DNA of 64,000 nucleotides from Aureibaculum sp. 2308TA14-22 (GCF_040538665.1 NZ_JBEWXT010000001.1:1762501-1826500), one strand, 5' to 3'; positions 19,735 to 29,620 are shown, counted from the stretch's first letter. The notes: generated by a model not told the origin, from the letters alone. Made by a program: numbers and translations.

Positions 19735-21983
19735 TAGTTTTTTGGCCAGTTTTTATTAGGTTCAGCACCCATTTTTAATTCTAGTTTTCCGCCAGCAATT
19801 AATTCTTGGTGAGTTATATAAGTTCTGTTTAATTCCTTATTATTCAGCTTAGCAGATTGTATGTAAAAGTTTTTGTCAGAATTATTTGCAGTAATAATTG
19901 TAAACTCTGTATTGTTTGATGTCTTTATAGTGGCTTCATCAAAAACGGGGCTTCCAATTTCATATTGACTGGAAGCAGGATTCATAGGGTAAATACCTAG
20001 AGAACTCATTACATACCAAGCTGACATTTGGCCTGCATCTTCGTTACCGCTCAGCCCATTTGGAAGAGTACTGTACTGGGTATCTAAAATTTTACGAACC
20101 CAATATTGGGTTCTCCAGGGTTGGCCTGCTTTGTTGAACATATACGCAATATGGTGGCTGGGTTCGTTGCCATGGGCATATTGACCGATCAACCCGGTAA
20201 TGTCCGCAGAGACATTATCGCCTACCAACTCTGAACTTTCTACAAACAATTGGTCTGTCATTTTTACAAAAGCCTCTTTACCACCGTGCAAGGCAATAAG
20301 ACCATCCGTATCATGGATCACGTTCCAGCTATGTTGCCAGGCATTGCCTTCAGTATAATCAGTATCTTCTAAATGATTAGACATTTTGGGATTAAAAGGT
20401 TCACGAAAATCTTTTCCATTTGCCGATTTCCCTCGTAAGAATCCAGATTCTTTATCAAAGAAATTTTCATAGGCTTTTGAGCGATTTAAGAAATAGTTAT
20501 AATCATCCTCTTTACCCAAATCTTTTGCCAGTTGTGCAACACAGAAATCATTATAAGCGTAGTTCAAAGATATAGAAACCGATTGATGCTCTTTATTATA
20601 AGGAATATATCCATACTTTTTATAATGACTTAGTCCACGTTCATCGCCCATCATAGTTTTTTTCATTGCTTTATAAGCTTTTTCAACATCGTAATCCCTA
20701 ATTCCTTTTAAATACGCGTCAACAATAACAGAAATGGAATGATAGCCTGGCATGGTACCGGTTTCATTACCATACAACGTCCAAACCGGCAAAGCACCGT
20801 GTTCGTCGTAATAAGTTAACATGGACTGAATCATGTCATTTAATCTCTGGGAATCTATAATAGATAACAGTGGTGTTTCTGCCCTAAAAACGTCCCAAAG
20901 AGATAGTGTGGAATAAGCCTTATAATTTGTGGCTTTTGCAATGCTATCATTTTGTAAGCGAAATTCACCATTAACGTCACTAAATAAAACTGGAGCCACT
21001 TGTGAATGATATAAAGCGGTATAAAACATAGTTTTTAAACTATCTCGGTCAGTTTTTATCTTAATTTTAGAAAGTGCTGTTTCCCAATTTTCTTCAGTAA
21101 TTTTCCTTGTTTTATCAAAATCAGTATTTTTCCCTTTTTTTACAAGATTTTCTAAGGCATTTGCCAAACTTACAGAAGATAAAGCAATTTTAACCTCAAC
21201 CTGTTTCACTGAATCCTCAAATATGAATTGCCCGCCGGTTTTAATACCTTCAGAAGAATTTACATCAATCAAAATTTCTTTATCTCTAACAAACTTTGAA
21301 GATTTTATAGGTTTTGATGTTTGAATTACAAAAAATACCTTTTGGTTTTTTGCCCAACCTGTACTAAAACGTGTACCGGTTATAATATTTTCACCTTCTC
21401 GTTTTAGACTAGACGAAGTGACCTTATCCCAATTTATAGCAAACCCTAAATCAATAATGAATGAAGGTATTTCCACATTGTTAAAAGTATATTTATGAAA
21501 GGCTACATATTCGTTAGCCGTTAATTCTACTTTTATTTTGTTATTTAGTTTTACACTATAATACCCTGGTGAAGCCATTTCACTTTCATGTGAAAAGTAG
21601 CTTGTGTAAGGCAAGCTATCCTTTGTCTTACCAAAAAGACTTAGGTCAACATCATTATTTGTTGGCATTAGTAATACATCCACTAAATCACCAATACCTG
21701 TTCCGCTCAGATGCAATTGGCTAAAACCGGTAATTATAGTATCGGTAATGTGATAGCCCGAACACCAGTCCCAACCTTGGGTGCCGTTATCGGGACTAGG
21801 TTGTACCATCCCAAAAGGAGCAGTTGCACCCGGGTAGGTATGACCATGACCACCAGTGCCTATAAATGGGTCGACAAATGAAACGAGTAGCTTAGGTTTT
21901 GACTTTTCAATATTTTTTTCATTCTTACAAGAAAAAAAAAGAGAAATAATTAAGAATAAAAATATAATTTTAAGATGTTTCAT
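19734..21983 (-). CDS. GH92 alpha-mannosidase lipoprotein (second, operon-leading)
   Basis: It is a 749-residue GH92 enzyme with a lipobox at FFSC, the FIGTGGHGHTYPGATAPFGM opening, GFSQLHLSGTG, GNEPSHH and the catalytic loop GNEDAGQMSAW near residue 646. It shares the family motifs but diverges from the GH92 at 13513-15720 across most of its length, which suggests a different linkage. It is the first gene of the long minus-strand run and is divergent from the LytS/LytTR pair, so expression of the locus may start in the 148-base gap; a TATCTTTC sequence close to the expected -7 box lies upstream. Confidence 0.94.
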   Translation of the reverse strand: MKHLKIIFLFLIISLFFSCKNEKNIEKSKPKLLVSFVDPFIGTGGHGHTYPGATAPFGMVQPSPDNGTQGWDWCSGYHITDTIITGFSQLHLSGTGIGDLVDVLLMPTNNDVDLSLFGKTKDSLPYTSYFSHESEMASPGYYSVKLNNKIKVELTANEYVAFHKYTFNNVEIPSFIIDLGFAINWDKVTSSSLKREGENIITGTRFSTGWAKNQKVFFVIQTSKPIKSSKFVRDKEILIDVNSSEGIKTGGQFIFEDSVKQVEVKIALSSVSLANALENLVKKGKNTDFDKTRKITEENWETALSKIKIKTDRDSLKTMFYTALYHSQVAPVLFSDVNGEFRLQNDSIAKATNYKAYSTLSLWDVFRAETPLLSIIDSQRLNDMIQSMLTYYDEHGALPVWTLYGNETGTMPGYHSISVIVDAYLKGIRDYDVEKAYKAMKKTMMGDERGLSHYKKYGYIPYNKEHQSVSISLNYAYNDFCVAQLAKDLGKEDDYNYFLNRSKAYENFFDKESGFLRGKSANGKDFREPFNPKMSNHLEDTDYTEGNAWQHSWNVIHDTDGLIALHGGKEAFVKMTDQLFVESSELVGDNVSADITGLIGQYAHGNEPSHHIAYMFNKAGQPWRTQYWVRKILDTQYSTLPNGLSGNEDAGQMSAWYVMSSLGIYPMNPASSQYEIGSPVFDEATIKTSNNTEFTIITANNSDKNFYIQSAKLNNKELNRTYITHQELIAGGKLELKMGAEPNKNWPKN

Positions 21984-22131
21984 TAGTATTAATAACTATA
22001 TTTATCTTTTGGGAAAGATAGTATTTTTTTTACGTACTATAAAAATGTATAAATTTAACTGCCCCCTAAATAAAATTAGACGGATAACGCATCAGCAAGG
22101 TTAAACATCAAAAAACACAAAAATAATATCG

Positions 22132-23202
22132 TTGGTCAACCTAAATAACACTTCTAACTCACCATATTATACTAGAATTATCTGGAAATACCATGTTGTT
22201 TTTTGGTTGATTTATTTTGCCATTAATACGTTACGTTGGGGGAGTTATTATGGTGATTACTTCTATTCTCTACGTTCAAATTTATTAGGGTTTCCTATAC
22301 ATATGACATTGTGTTATTTAAACATTTATGTACTAATGCCATTTTTGGTATTTCGAAAAAAATACCTAACTTACATCCTAGCGGTTTTTGCCTCCATTTT
22401 TACTATGGTATTGCTAAAATTTAATTTAACCTATTACTTATTAAATACAAATGTTTGGCCAGAAGGACCAGTTGTTACAAACTCGTTAACCTTTGATTAT
22501 GTTGTAGATATGATGATTGGAGAGCTTTATGTAATTACATTTGTTACAGCAATAAAAATAACGATGGATTGGCTTACAGAACACAAGAGGTTAACCGATC
22601 TAGAAAAATTGCAACTAGAAACAGAGTTGTTGTTTTTAAAAACGCAAGTGTCACCACATTTCTTTTTTAACACATTAAACAATATCTACTCTTTATCAAT
22701 AGAAAAATCAGACAAAACTCCTAAGATTATTTTAAAATTGTCTGAGTTAATGAGGTACTTACTCTACGAAACTAAGCGTAAAAGACAAAGCTTAGAAAAA
22801 GAAATTATGTGTCTTCAAAATTATTTAGAATTAGAGAGTATAAGGCACGGAACAGATTTAGAGGTAAATATGGATATTAGCGGAGATATTTCTGGTAAAA
22901 AAATTGCACCCATACTACTATTATCTTTTGTTGAAAATGCTTTTAAGCATGGAGCCAATAAAAATATAGGAAAAGTTAAAATTGATATCGATTTTAAAAT
23001 TAAAGAAGATTTTCTTTACTTTACCATCGTTAACCCAACTCCTGCTGATTCCAACTATCAACAACGAATGGATACATCTGGAGGAATAGGATTGAAAAAC
23101 GTAAAAAAAAGATTGGCTTTAGGTTACAGAAAGGACCAATATGATTTAAAAATTAAAAATGATAATAATTTATTCACAGTAAAATTAAAAATTAAAGTAT
23201 AA
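22132..23202 (+). CDS. LytS/YehU-type sensor histidine kinase
   Basis: The 356-residue protein has four N-terminal membrane helices (about residues 22-140), then the His_kinase domain with phospho-acceptor His176 in VSPHFFFNTLNN and a HATPase domain (ENAFKHGANKN, GGIGLKNVKKRL). The start is uncommon: no ATG precedes the first helix, an in-frame stop lies at 22102-22104, and the TTG at 22132 is the best candidate. Its stop overlaps the ATG of the response regulator by one base. It likely senses an envelope or periplasmic signal; divergence from the glycan locus suggests, but does not prove, control of it. Confidence 0.9.
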   Translation: MVNLNNTSNSPYYTRIIWKYHVVFWLIYFAINTLRWGSYYGDYFYSLRSNLLGFPIHMTLCYLNIYVLMPFLVFRKKYLTYILAVFASIFTMVLLKFNLTYYLLNTNVWPEGPVVTNSLTFDYVVDMMIGELYVITFVTAIKITMDWLTEHKRLTDLEKLQLETELLFLKTQVSPHFFFNTLNNIYSLSIEKSDKTPKIILKLSELMRYLLYETKRKRQSLEKEIMCLQNYLELESIRHGTDLEVNMDISGDISGKKIAPILLLSFVENAFKHGANKNIGKVKIDIDFKIKEDFLYFTIVNPTPADSNYQQRMDTSGGIGLKNVKKRLALGYRKDQYDLKIKNDNNLFTVKLKIKV

Positions 23203-23900
23203 TGGACGTAAAATGCCTGATTATTGATGATGAACCTTTAGCCATTAATGTTATTAAAAATTATCTATCACAAATTAATGATATAACTTTAGTAAATACG
23301 TTTAACAATGCTGTTGATGGGCTAAACTTCTTAAAAGACAATCACGTAGATCTTGTTTTCTTAGATATAAACATGCCATTGTTAGATGGCTTAAGTTTTA
23401 TTAAGAGTTTAGATACTAAACCACAAATTATAATAACTACCGCCCATGTGGAATTTGCTGTTGAATCTTTTGAACTTGACGTTTTAGACTATTTAGTTAA
23501 ACCAATAGCCTTCCCTCGATTTTTAAAAGCAACAAACAAGGTCTTTAAAATATTTAATGATAAAAACCCATATCAGTTAACACAAGAAAAACCGTATATC
23601 TTTATAAAGATTGACAAAAAAAAGTTAAAAAAGATTTATTTGGATGAGCTTTTAGTTATTGAAAGTCTTAAAGATTATTTAAAGATTACTACTAATACTG
23701 ACAGGTACATCATACATCAAACATTAACCAGTTTTACCGATCAGTTGCCTTCAGATAACTTCATACGCATACACAGATCTTACACTATTGCCATTGACAA
23801 AGTGGACACTATAGAGGGTAATAGTGTTGAAATTGCCGGCATAAGATACACTATTGGCAGAACCTACATTGAAGATGTTAAAAGTAAAATTTTAAATTAA
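23202..23900 (+). CDS. LytTR-family response regulator
   Basis: Receiver domain with acidic pair Asp9-Asp10, phospho-acceptor Asp55 (LVFLDINMP), Thr near residue 78 and Lys in LVKPIAF, then a LytTR DNA-binding domain (IFIKIDKKKLKKI, LDELLVIESLKDYLKI, FIRIHRSYTIAI). At 232 residues it is a standard size. It is translated with the kinase (1-base overlap) and ends 5 bases before the convergent nagB-like gene. LytTR proteins bind paired direct repeats upstream of targets; I saw no such obvious pair in the divergent gap at 21984-22131. Confidence 0.93.
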   Translation: MDVKCLIIDDEPLAINVIKNYLSQINDITLVNTFNNAVDGLNFLKDNHVDLVFLDINMPLLDGLSFIKSLDTKPQIIITTAHVEFAVESFELDVLDYLVKPIAFPRFLKATNKVFKIFNDKNPYQLTQEKPYIFIKIDKKKLKKIYLDELLVIESLKDYLKITTNTDRYIIHQTLTSFTDQLPSDNFIRIHRSYTIAIDKVDTIEGNSVEIAGIRYTIGRTYIEDVKSKILN

Positions 23901-23905
23901 TACCA

Positions 23906-25819
23906 TTAAAATATATAACGCTTAAAGGCCTCAATAGCAGCATAATCTGCCAAACCTAAATCATTATATTTTTGGGCTGTCAACTTATTTCTATCTTCTA
24001 CTCTGACCCAAAACTCTCTTGAATCATCACCTTGAAACATTACACCGTCTTTTTGAGATTGATGGAAGAAAATAGCTGTTCTTTTTTTCAACACTTGATC
24101 TGGACTCATAGGTACCGCCATTTCAATTTCGTGAGTTTCCCACTCGTGCCAAGCTCCCCTGTACAACCAAACCCAACAATCATCCATAAATTTTTTAGGT
24201 TTCAATTCATCTAGAGCCATAAATAAAGCATCTAAACACACTTTATGCGTACCGTGTGGGTCAGCTAAATCTCCCGCTGCATAAATCTGATGCGGTTTTA
24301 CTTTTTCAATTATTGAGGTCATTATTTTTACATCGGCATCAGATAATTTGCTCTTTTTAATCGTTCCAGTTTCATAAAAAGGAAGATCTAGAAAGTGAAC
24401 ATTTTCATCGGGTACACCAACGTAACGTGTAGCTGCTACAGATTCACCTCTTCTTATCATTCCTTTGAGTTTTCTAACCTCAACTGTATCAATACTATTC
24501 TTTTCTTTGTTATTGATACTCTCGATTATATTATTTACCGAATCAGAAGAAGTATTTGACATGAACTTGCATACTTCTGCAAACTTTAAAGCCTCGGTAT
24601 CTGCGACTGCTATATTACCAGAAGTTTGATATGCTATATGCACTTCATGTCCTTGTTCTACCAACCTATCAAAAGTACCTCCCATAGAGATAACATCATC
24701 ATCCGGGTGCGGACTAAAAATAATAACCCTCTTTTTTGCAGGGTTTGCCCTTTCTGGCCTGTTAGTATCATCAGCATTAGGTTTGCCACCTGGCCACCCT
24801 GTAATACTGTGCTGTAAAATATTAAACATCTTAATATTTAAATCATAAGCCGTTCCTTCTTCTACCAACAAATTAGACATACCATTATCATTATAATCTT
24901 TGTCTGTAAGTTTTAAAATAGATTTTCCTAATAACTCACTTAACCAAACAACAGCTTTTCTTTTTAGATGCTCGTTCCAAGTTAACGAAGTCACCAACCA
25001 TGGTGTTTTAACTCGAGTTAATTCCGAAGATGCATCTGTATCTAAAACAAAAGTTGTATTATGATGATTTTGCAAATATGTTGCAGGTATTTGAGAAGAC
25101 ATTTCTCCTTCTATGGCTTTTTTAACTACACTTGCTTTATTAATACCCCATGCCAACAACACTATTCTTTTTGCTTTTCTAATTGTAGCTATACCCATAG
25201 TAATGGCTTTTCTGGGTACTTTATCTATACCCAAGAAAGCTGGAGCAGCATCAGCTCTAGTCACATAATCTAAAGTAATGGTTCTTGTACCTGAATTGTA
25301 ATGTGAGCCTGGTTCGTTAAAACCAACATGTCCTGTTCTACCTATACCCAACAATTGAAAATCTAAACCGCCAACGTCCTCTATTTTCTTATCATAAGAC
25401 ATACAATAATCATATACATCTTTTTCTATGGTTCCATCTGGGATATGAATATTTTCAGGAAGAATATCTATGTGATCAAAGAGGTGATCGTGCATAAAGT
25501 AGTAATAACTTTGTATATTTTCTTTTTCCATTGGATAATATTCATCCAAATTAAAAGTAATTACATTTTTAAAACTTAACCCTTCCTCCTCGTGCATTCT
25601 CACTAGTTCGTCATAAACCTTAATAGGTGAAGATCCAGTAGCCAAACCTAAAATACATTTTTTGTTTTGTGATTGTTTGTTCTTAATTAAATCGGCAATT
25701 TCTTTTGCAACTAAAATTGAAGCATCATTAGAGTTTTCAAAAATTACATTATGAATTTTTTCAAACCTAGTTTCTTCAAATTTTCCGGCCTCTTGATGGT
25801 TAATCGATTTTTTTGACAT
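23906..25819 (-). CDS. nagB: Glucosamine-6-phosphate deaminase fused to PIG-L/LmbE-like deacetylase domain
   Basis: Residues 15-290 are a NagB isomerase domain: GLATGSSP, NLDEYYPM and GIGRTGHVGFNEPG carry the phosphate-binding and catalytic residues. Residues about 366-560 form a PIG-L domain with the zinc motif SPHPDDD and a later DPHGTH. The fusion is widespread in Bacteroidota, so it is not a local oddity. NagB converts glucosamine-6-phosphate to fructose-6-phosphate and ammonia; the PIG-L half might deacetylate GlcNAc-type substrates. It could take up the hexosamine freed by the GH20 enzyme. A TAGTTTTG promoter box lies at 25845-25852. Confidence 0.92.
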   Translation of the reverse strand: MSKKSINHQEAGKFEETRFEKIHNVIFENSNDASILVAKEIADLIKNKQSQNKKCILGLATGSSPIKVYDELVRMHEEEGLSFKNVITFNLDEYYPMEKENIQSYYYFMHDHLFDHIDILPENIHIPDGTIEKDVYDYCMSYDKKIEDVGGLDFQLLGIGRTGHVGFNEPGSHYNSGTRTITLDYVTRADAAPAFLGIDKVPRKAITMGIATIRKAKRIVLLAWGINKASVVKKAIEGEMSSQIPATYLQNHHNTTFVLDTDASSELTRVKTPWLVTSLTWNEHLKRKAVVWLSELLGKSILKLTDKDYNDNGMSNLLVEEGTAYDLNIKMFNILQHSITGWPGGKPNADDTNRPERANPAKKRVIIFSPHPDDDVISMGGTFDRLVEQGHEVHIAYQTSGNIAVADTEALKFAEVCKFMSNTSSDSVNNIIESINNKEKNSIDTVEVRKLKGMIRRGESVAATRYVGVPDENVHFLDLPFYETGTIKKSKLSDADVKIMTSIIEKVKPHQIYAAGDLADPHGTHKVCLDALFMALDELKPKKFMDDCWVWLYRGAWHEWETHEIEMAVPMSPDQVLKKRTAIFFHQSQKDGVMFQGDDSREFWVRVEDRNKLTAQKYNDLGLADYAAIEAFKRYIF

Positions 25820-25844
25820 CTACAGTTAGTTTAAATTAGAAGTG

Positions 25845-25852
25845 CAAAACTA
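25845..25852 (-). promoter_or_regulatory. Promoter -7 box of the nagB-like gene
   Basis: TAGTTTTG on the minus strand matches the Bacteroidota consensus TAnnTTTG and ends about 25 bases before the start codon. No good -33 TTG at the usual spacing was found. Confidence 0.5.
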
Positions 25853-26327
25853 AAAATAAATTACAAAAGTATATTTAAAATTCGACCAACTACCCATATG
25901 TAGCTCTTAAATTTATTATTAATTAAATAATTACAATAGACTTGACTTGTTTAATTACTAAATGACATATTTTTTTACTTTTGTGATAAATTACACTAAG
26001 AATGTATAATGAATTATAAAATATGGGGTTCTCCATCTCATATGATAGGCGAAGAACTAAATCATATAAGTGTTTCCTTACTGAAAATTGGATTTCTCCC
26101 AATTTTAAAGAGTCAATAAAAATAGAACCAATATTTAATTTTGTAGAAAACCGAATATTTTTATTGATATTAAATTTACATCAGAACGTAAATACCAAAA
26201 TATTATTAACAAATTAAAGAATCGTTACATACATAATTTTATAAAGTTTAAAGTTATATTCGAATATTATGTTAATAATTAACGTTAAATATTAATTGTA
26301 AAAAATAAAATAGTATTAAATAACTCT
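25853..26327. other. Gene-poor leader region upstream of the export operon
   Basis: This stretch has no convincing gene. It holds a TACTTTTG box (25976-25983, plus strand), a 36-codon ORF at 26009-26119, and a hairpin at 26084-26106 (AAAATTGG, 7-base loop, CCAATTTT) without a T-run. If transcription starts at the first box, the wza-like gene has a leader of about 370 bases. Its role is unknown. Confidence 0.45.
25976..25983 (+). promoter_or_regulatory. Candidate promoter -7 box for a long leader
   Basis: TACTTTTG matches TAnnTTTG and lies about 26 bases before the 36-codon ORF at 26009. It could start a leader transcript that runs to the Wza-like gene. No clear -33 element. Confidence 0.35.
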
Positions 26328-26335
26328 TATTTTTG
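26328..26335 (+). promoter_or_regulatory. Promoter -7 box of the Wza/Wzc operon
   Basis: TATTTTTG matches TAnnTTTG and ends 22 bases before the wza-like start codon. A TTG at 26296 is too far away for a normal -33 element. Confidence 0.5.
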
Positions 26336-26356
26336 CAAAATTAAATTATACATAAA

Positions 26357-27157
26357 ATGACAAAAAAATCAATCTCTCACAAATTAATTTGCAAATTATT
26401 AATTTTTAGCTTGTTGACAATAACACTAGTATCTTGTGGTTCTAGACAAGATATAGTATATTTTCAAGATGCCGATATTGCTGCAATTAGCAGGCCTATT
26501 GAAAATTATAATGCCATTATAAAACCAGATGATGCTTTAACAATAACTGTTTCCTCACTAGACATAGAGCTTGCAAGGCCTTTTAATTTAAGTTCTATTT
26601 CTTATACTGATAATGATGGTGGTTTAGGTAGAACCACTTTACAAAGTTATTTGGTTGATGCAAATGGTAATATAGATTTTCCTGTATTAGGTACCTTAAA
26701 ACTGACAGGACTGACACGAATTCAAGCTACAGCAATGATAAAGGACATGTTAAAAGATTATCTAAAAGATCCCATTGTCAATCTAAGAAACGTAAATTTT
26801 AAAGTATCAGTTTTAGGAGAAGTTAATAATCCTGGTCTTTTCACTGTCCAAAATGATAGAATAACTATTTTAGAAGCACTAGCACTTGCAGGTGACTTAA
26901 CCATAAACGCAGAAAGAAAAAATGTTTTGGTTGTCAGAGAAGAAGGTAATAAAAAAACTTACAACAGGGTCAACCTTACATCAGAAGAGATTTTTAACTC
27001 TCCAATGTATTATTTAACACAAAACGATGTTATTTACGTTACCCCAAACAGTTCTAGAATAAAAGGCTCAAATGTAGGCCCTAGTACTAGTGCGACTTTA
27101 ACTGCAATTTCAATATTAATTACTGCGGCAGCTCTAGTAGTAAGTATTACAAAATAA
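26357..27157 (+). CDS. Wza-type outer-membrane polysaccharide export lipoprotein
   Basis: The 266-residue protein has a lipobox with Cys27 (LVSCGSR), a Poly_export domain (IKPDDALTITVSSLD, VDANGNIDFPVLGTLKLTG) and SLBB domain (VSVLGEVNNPGLFTV, ITILEALALAGDL), and ends in a hydrophobic helix. It forms the outer-membrane channel for capsule or exopolysaccharide export. It is followed after 13 bases by the Wzc-like kinase. No glycosyltransferases, Wzx or Wzy genes are near, so the polysaccharide synthesis genes lie elsewhere or the pair serves another locus. Confidence 0.92.
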   Translation: MTKKSISHKLICKLLIFSLLTITLVSCGSRQDIVYFQDADIAAISRPIENYNAIIKPDDALTITVSSLDIELARPFNLSSISYTDNDGGLGRTTLQSYLVDANGNIDFPVLGTLKLTGLTRIQATAMIKDMLKDYLKDPIVNLRNVNFKVSVLGEVNNPGLFTVQNDRITILEALALAGDLTINAERKNVLVVREEGNKKTYNRVNLTSEEIFNSPMYYLTQNDVIYVTPNSSRIKGSNVGPSTSATLTAISILITAAALVVSITK

Positions 27158-27170
27158 ATAAAAATTATAA

Positions 27171-29597
27171 ATGGAATTTGAAAAAATCAATAATGTTGCT
27201 GTTAATGATGATGCAGAAGAAAACAATTTAGATCTAAGAGAGCAAATTGAAAAATATTTAAGACATTGGAAATGGTTTGTATTGGCCGTTCTAGTTTCAT
27301 TTATATATACTTATTTTAATTTAAACTTTAAAAGGCCGAGTTATCAAGCGATTTCAAAAATAAAAATTAAAGATGAAAAAAGTGGTGATAAATCTACACT
27401 GTCCGCTTTCCAAGATATGGGTATAATGAGTGCTACTAAAGATAACATAGATGATGAAATACAGGTATTAAAATCCAAAACTTTAGTAGGAGAGGTCGTC
27501 AAATCACTTAAACTTAACATCCAATATCATACCAACAAGAACGGTATAAGTAAATTTTTAGATGACAATCTGGGGTTTAATACTGAATTCTATGAAACAG
27601 AAAATTACGAGAACCCTCCATTGAACCTTAATTTTTTCATAAGTGATTCTACATTGTACAAAGTGGGTGCACAATTTTTAATTAAAGTAAATTCGGCAAA
27701 TCAATATACGTTCAGTACAACCGACAAATCAGTTGTTAAAACCCAGTCTTTCGGTGAAAAAATCACCACCAACTTTGGAGATTTGATTATACTACCCAAT
27801 GTTGATTTTCAAGAGCAAAATCTTATTAGCTCTAACATCTTGGTCAGTATAATTCCTGTAAAAAACTTGGCTAATGCCTATTTAGGTGGATTGGAAATAG
27901 AACCCATGGCACAATACTCAAACGTTTTAAGCCTTTCAATAGAAATTGACCACAAGAAGAAAGCTGAAGATTTTTTAGATGAGTTGGTAAAAAAGTATAA
28001 CGAAAGAGCAATTCGGCTTAAAGAAGAACTTTCTGAGAAAACATCAGAATTTGTGAGCGAAAGACTACAGAAAATTTCAGTAGAATTGGCAGATGCTGAT
28101 GAACAAGTGGAAGGGGTGAAGTCAAAGTACGGAGCATCTTCATCGGCTTCCAGTGCAGGTGTGAATATACAAGCAGCTAAACAAGTTGAGCAACTAAGAA
28201 ATCAAACCAGTATTCAACTTGATCAAATAAAACAAGCAAAAGAATTTGTAGCAACTAAGAGTGATAATGCTTTTATACCTAATGTTGGTGTTAATGATCC
28301 CAATGTGACAAATAATGTAGAAAAATATAATCAATTGCTTGCTGAAAAACAAAGAATGCTAAAAAATTCTACTGAAAAAAACCCAACTGTAGTTAACTTG
28401 AGCGATCAAATAAAGTCTTTGGAAGAATCCATAAACCAAGGATTGCAAAATGTTGAGTCCTCTACAAAAATTGCTCTCGATAATTTCAATCAACAATATA
28501 GCGTTGCACAAGGGAGAATATATGCTGCACCTGTTCAAGAAACACAACTCAGAGATGTCTCTCGAAAACAACAAACTAAAGAGCAATTGTATTTATATTT
28601 ATTACAAAAAAGGGAAGAAACTGCAATAACACTAGGTGTTGCGGATCCTAATGCAAAAATTATTGATAAGGCCGAGAGCTTGCCATATAAAACGGGGCCA
28701 AATAAAAAAATGGGTTTTTTGTTTGCTTTGCTCGCTGGTCTACTTATTCCATTCTCAATATTGTATTTAAGGGATATTCTTGATTCAAAAATACATACAC
28801 GAGAGGATATTGAAAAAGTATTGAGCATTCCAATTATTGGTGATATCCCCAAATTAGATGGAAAAAAGCCAAGATATCTCATACAAAAAGATGATCATTC
28901 AAGCATAGCAGAGGCTTTCAGAATTTTACGTACTAATATTAGTTTTATATTACCAAACAGATCTAGTAAAACTCAAGGTAAGATAATTTTTGTAACTTCA
29001 ACTATTGCTCACGAGGGCAAGTCTATGGTTTCTACGAATTTGGCAACGGCATTATCACATGCAGGAAAAAAAACATTAATACTGGGATTGGATATTAGGG
29101 CTCCAAAAATTGAGCCTTATCTGGGAGTAAGAAGTAAGCAAGGGGTTACTAATTATATTATTAATTCCGATCTTCTACCTGAAGATATTTTAGTTTCTGC
29201 CCCTGAGAATAAAAATTTAGATATTATTACCTCAGGTGACTTAGCTCCAAATCCAGCCGAATTGTTAATGAATGAAAGGGTCAAAGACCTCTTTGATTTT
29301 GCTAAAGAAAATTATGAATATGTTATTGTTGATACTGCTGCTTTTAGCATGGTTACGGACACATTGTTGTTAAGTAAATTTTCGGATGCATTTATTTATG
29401 TAATTAGGGCGAATTTCTTAGATAAGAGAATGTTAAAATATATAAACTTCTTACACAAAGAAAAAAGGTTACCCAATATGGCTTTATTACTTAATGGCTT
29501 GGATCATAAGAAATCCTATGGATATGGTTACGGATATGGATACGGATATGGCACTGGACTTGAAAAATCTAAAAAACCTTGGTGGAAATTTAGCTAG
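27171..29597 (+). CDS. Wzc-type polysaccharide co-polymerase / tyrosine autokinase
   Basis: The 808-residue protein has a Wzz domain between membrane helices at about 33-51 and 517-536, with a long coiled coil (about 280-480), then a BY-kinase domain from about 575 with a Walker A at about 610-618 (AHEGKS) and Walker A' ILGLDIRAP. The C-terminal tail has a (Tyr-Gly)6 run, the usual autophosphorylation site. It controls chain length and export with the Wza-like protein 13 bases upstream. The YG run is encoded by a 6-base repeat at about 29514-29550, which may vary by slippage. A strong terminator follows. Confidence 0.93.
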   Translation: MEFEKINNVAVNDDAEENNLDLREQIEKYLRHWKWFVLAVLVSFIYTYFNLNFKRPSYQAISKIKIKDEKSGDKSTLSAFQDMGIMSATKDNIDDEIQVLKSKTLVGEVVKSLKLNIQYHTNKNGISKFLDDNLGFNTEFYETENYENPPLNLNFFISDSTLYKVGAQFLIKVNSANQYTFSTTDKSVVKTQSFGEKITTNFGDLIILPNVDFQEQNLISSNILVSIIPVKNLANAYLGGLEIEPMAQYSNVLSLSIEIDHKKKAEDFLDELVKKYNERAIRLKEELSEKTSEFVSERLQKISVELADADEQVEGVKSKYGASSSASSAGVNIQAAKQVEQLRNQTSIQLDQIKQAKEFVATKSDNAFIPNVGVNDPNVTNNVEKYNQLLAEKQRMLKNSTEKNPTVVNLSDQIKSLEESINQGLQNVESSTKIALDNFNQQYSVAQGRIYAAPVQETQLRDVSRKQQTKEQLYLYLLQKREETAITLGVADPNAKIIDKAESLPYKTGPNKKMGFLFALLAGLLIPFSILYLRDILDSKIHTREDIEKVLSIPIIGDIPKLDGKKPRYLIQKDDHSSIAEAFRILRTNISFILPNRSSKTQGKIIFVTSTIAHEGKSMVSTNLATALSHAGKKTLILGLDIRAPKIEPYLGVRSKQGVTNYIINSDLLPEDILVSAPENKNLDIITSGDLAPNPAELLMNERVKDLFDFAKENYEYVIVDTAAFSMVTDTLLLSKFSDAFIYVIRANFLDKRMLKYINFLHKEKRLPNMALLLNGLDHKKSYGYGYGYGYGYGTGLEKSKKPWWKFS

Positions 29598-29620
29598 TTT
29601 CAAAGGAAAATATTTAGCTA

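Noticed and set aside
26023-26217. 64-residue ORF in the leader of the Wza-like gene
   Set aside because: Overlaps another short frame, has no family resemblance and untypical composition; kept only as part of the leader description.
27171-29597. Walker A' ILGLDIR instead of the usual D-x-D-x-R
   Set aside because: Similar variants are common in Bacteroidota Wzc-type kinases, so it is not a sign of inactivity.
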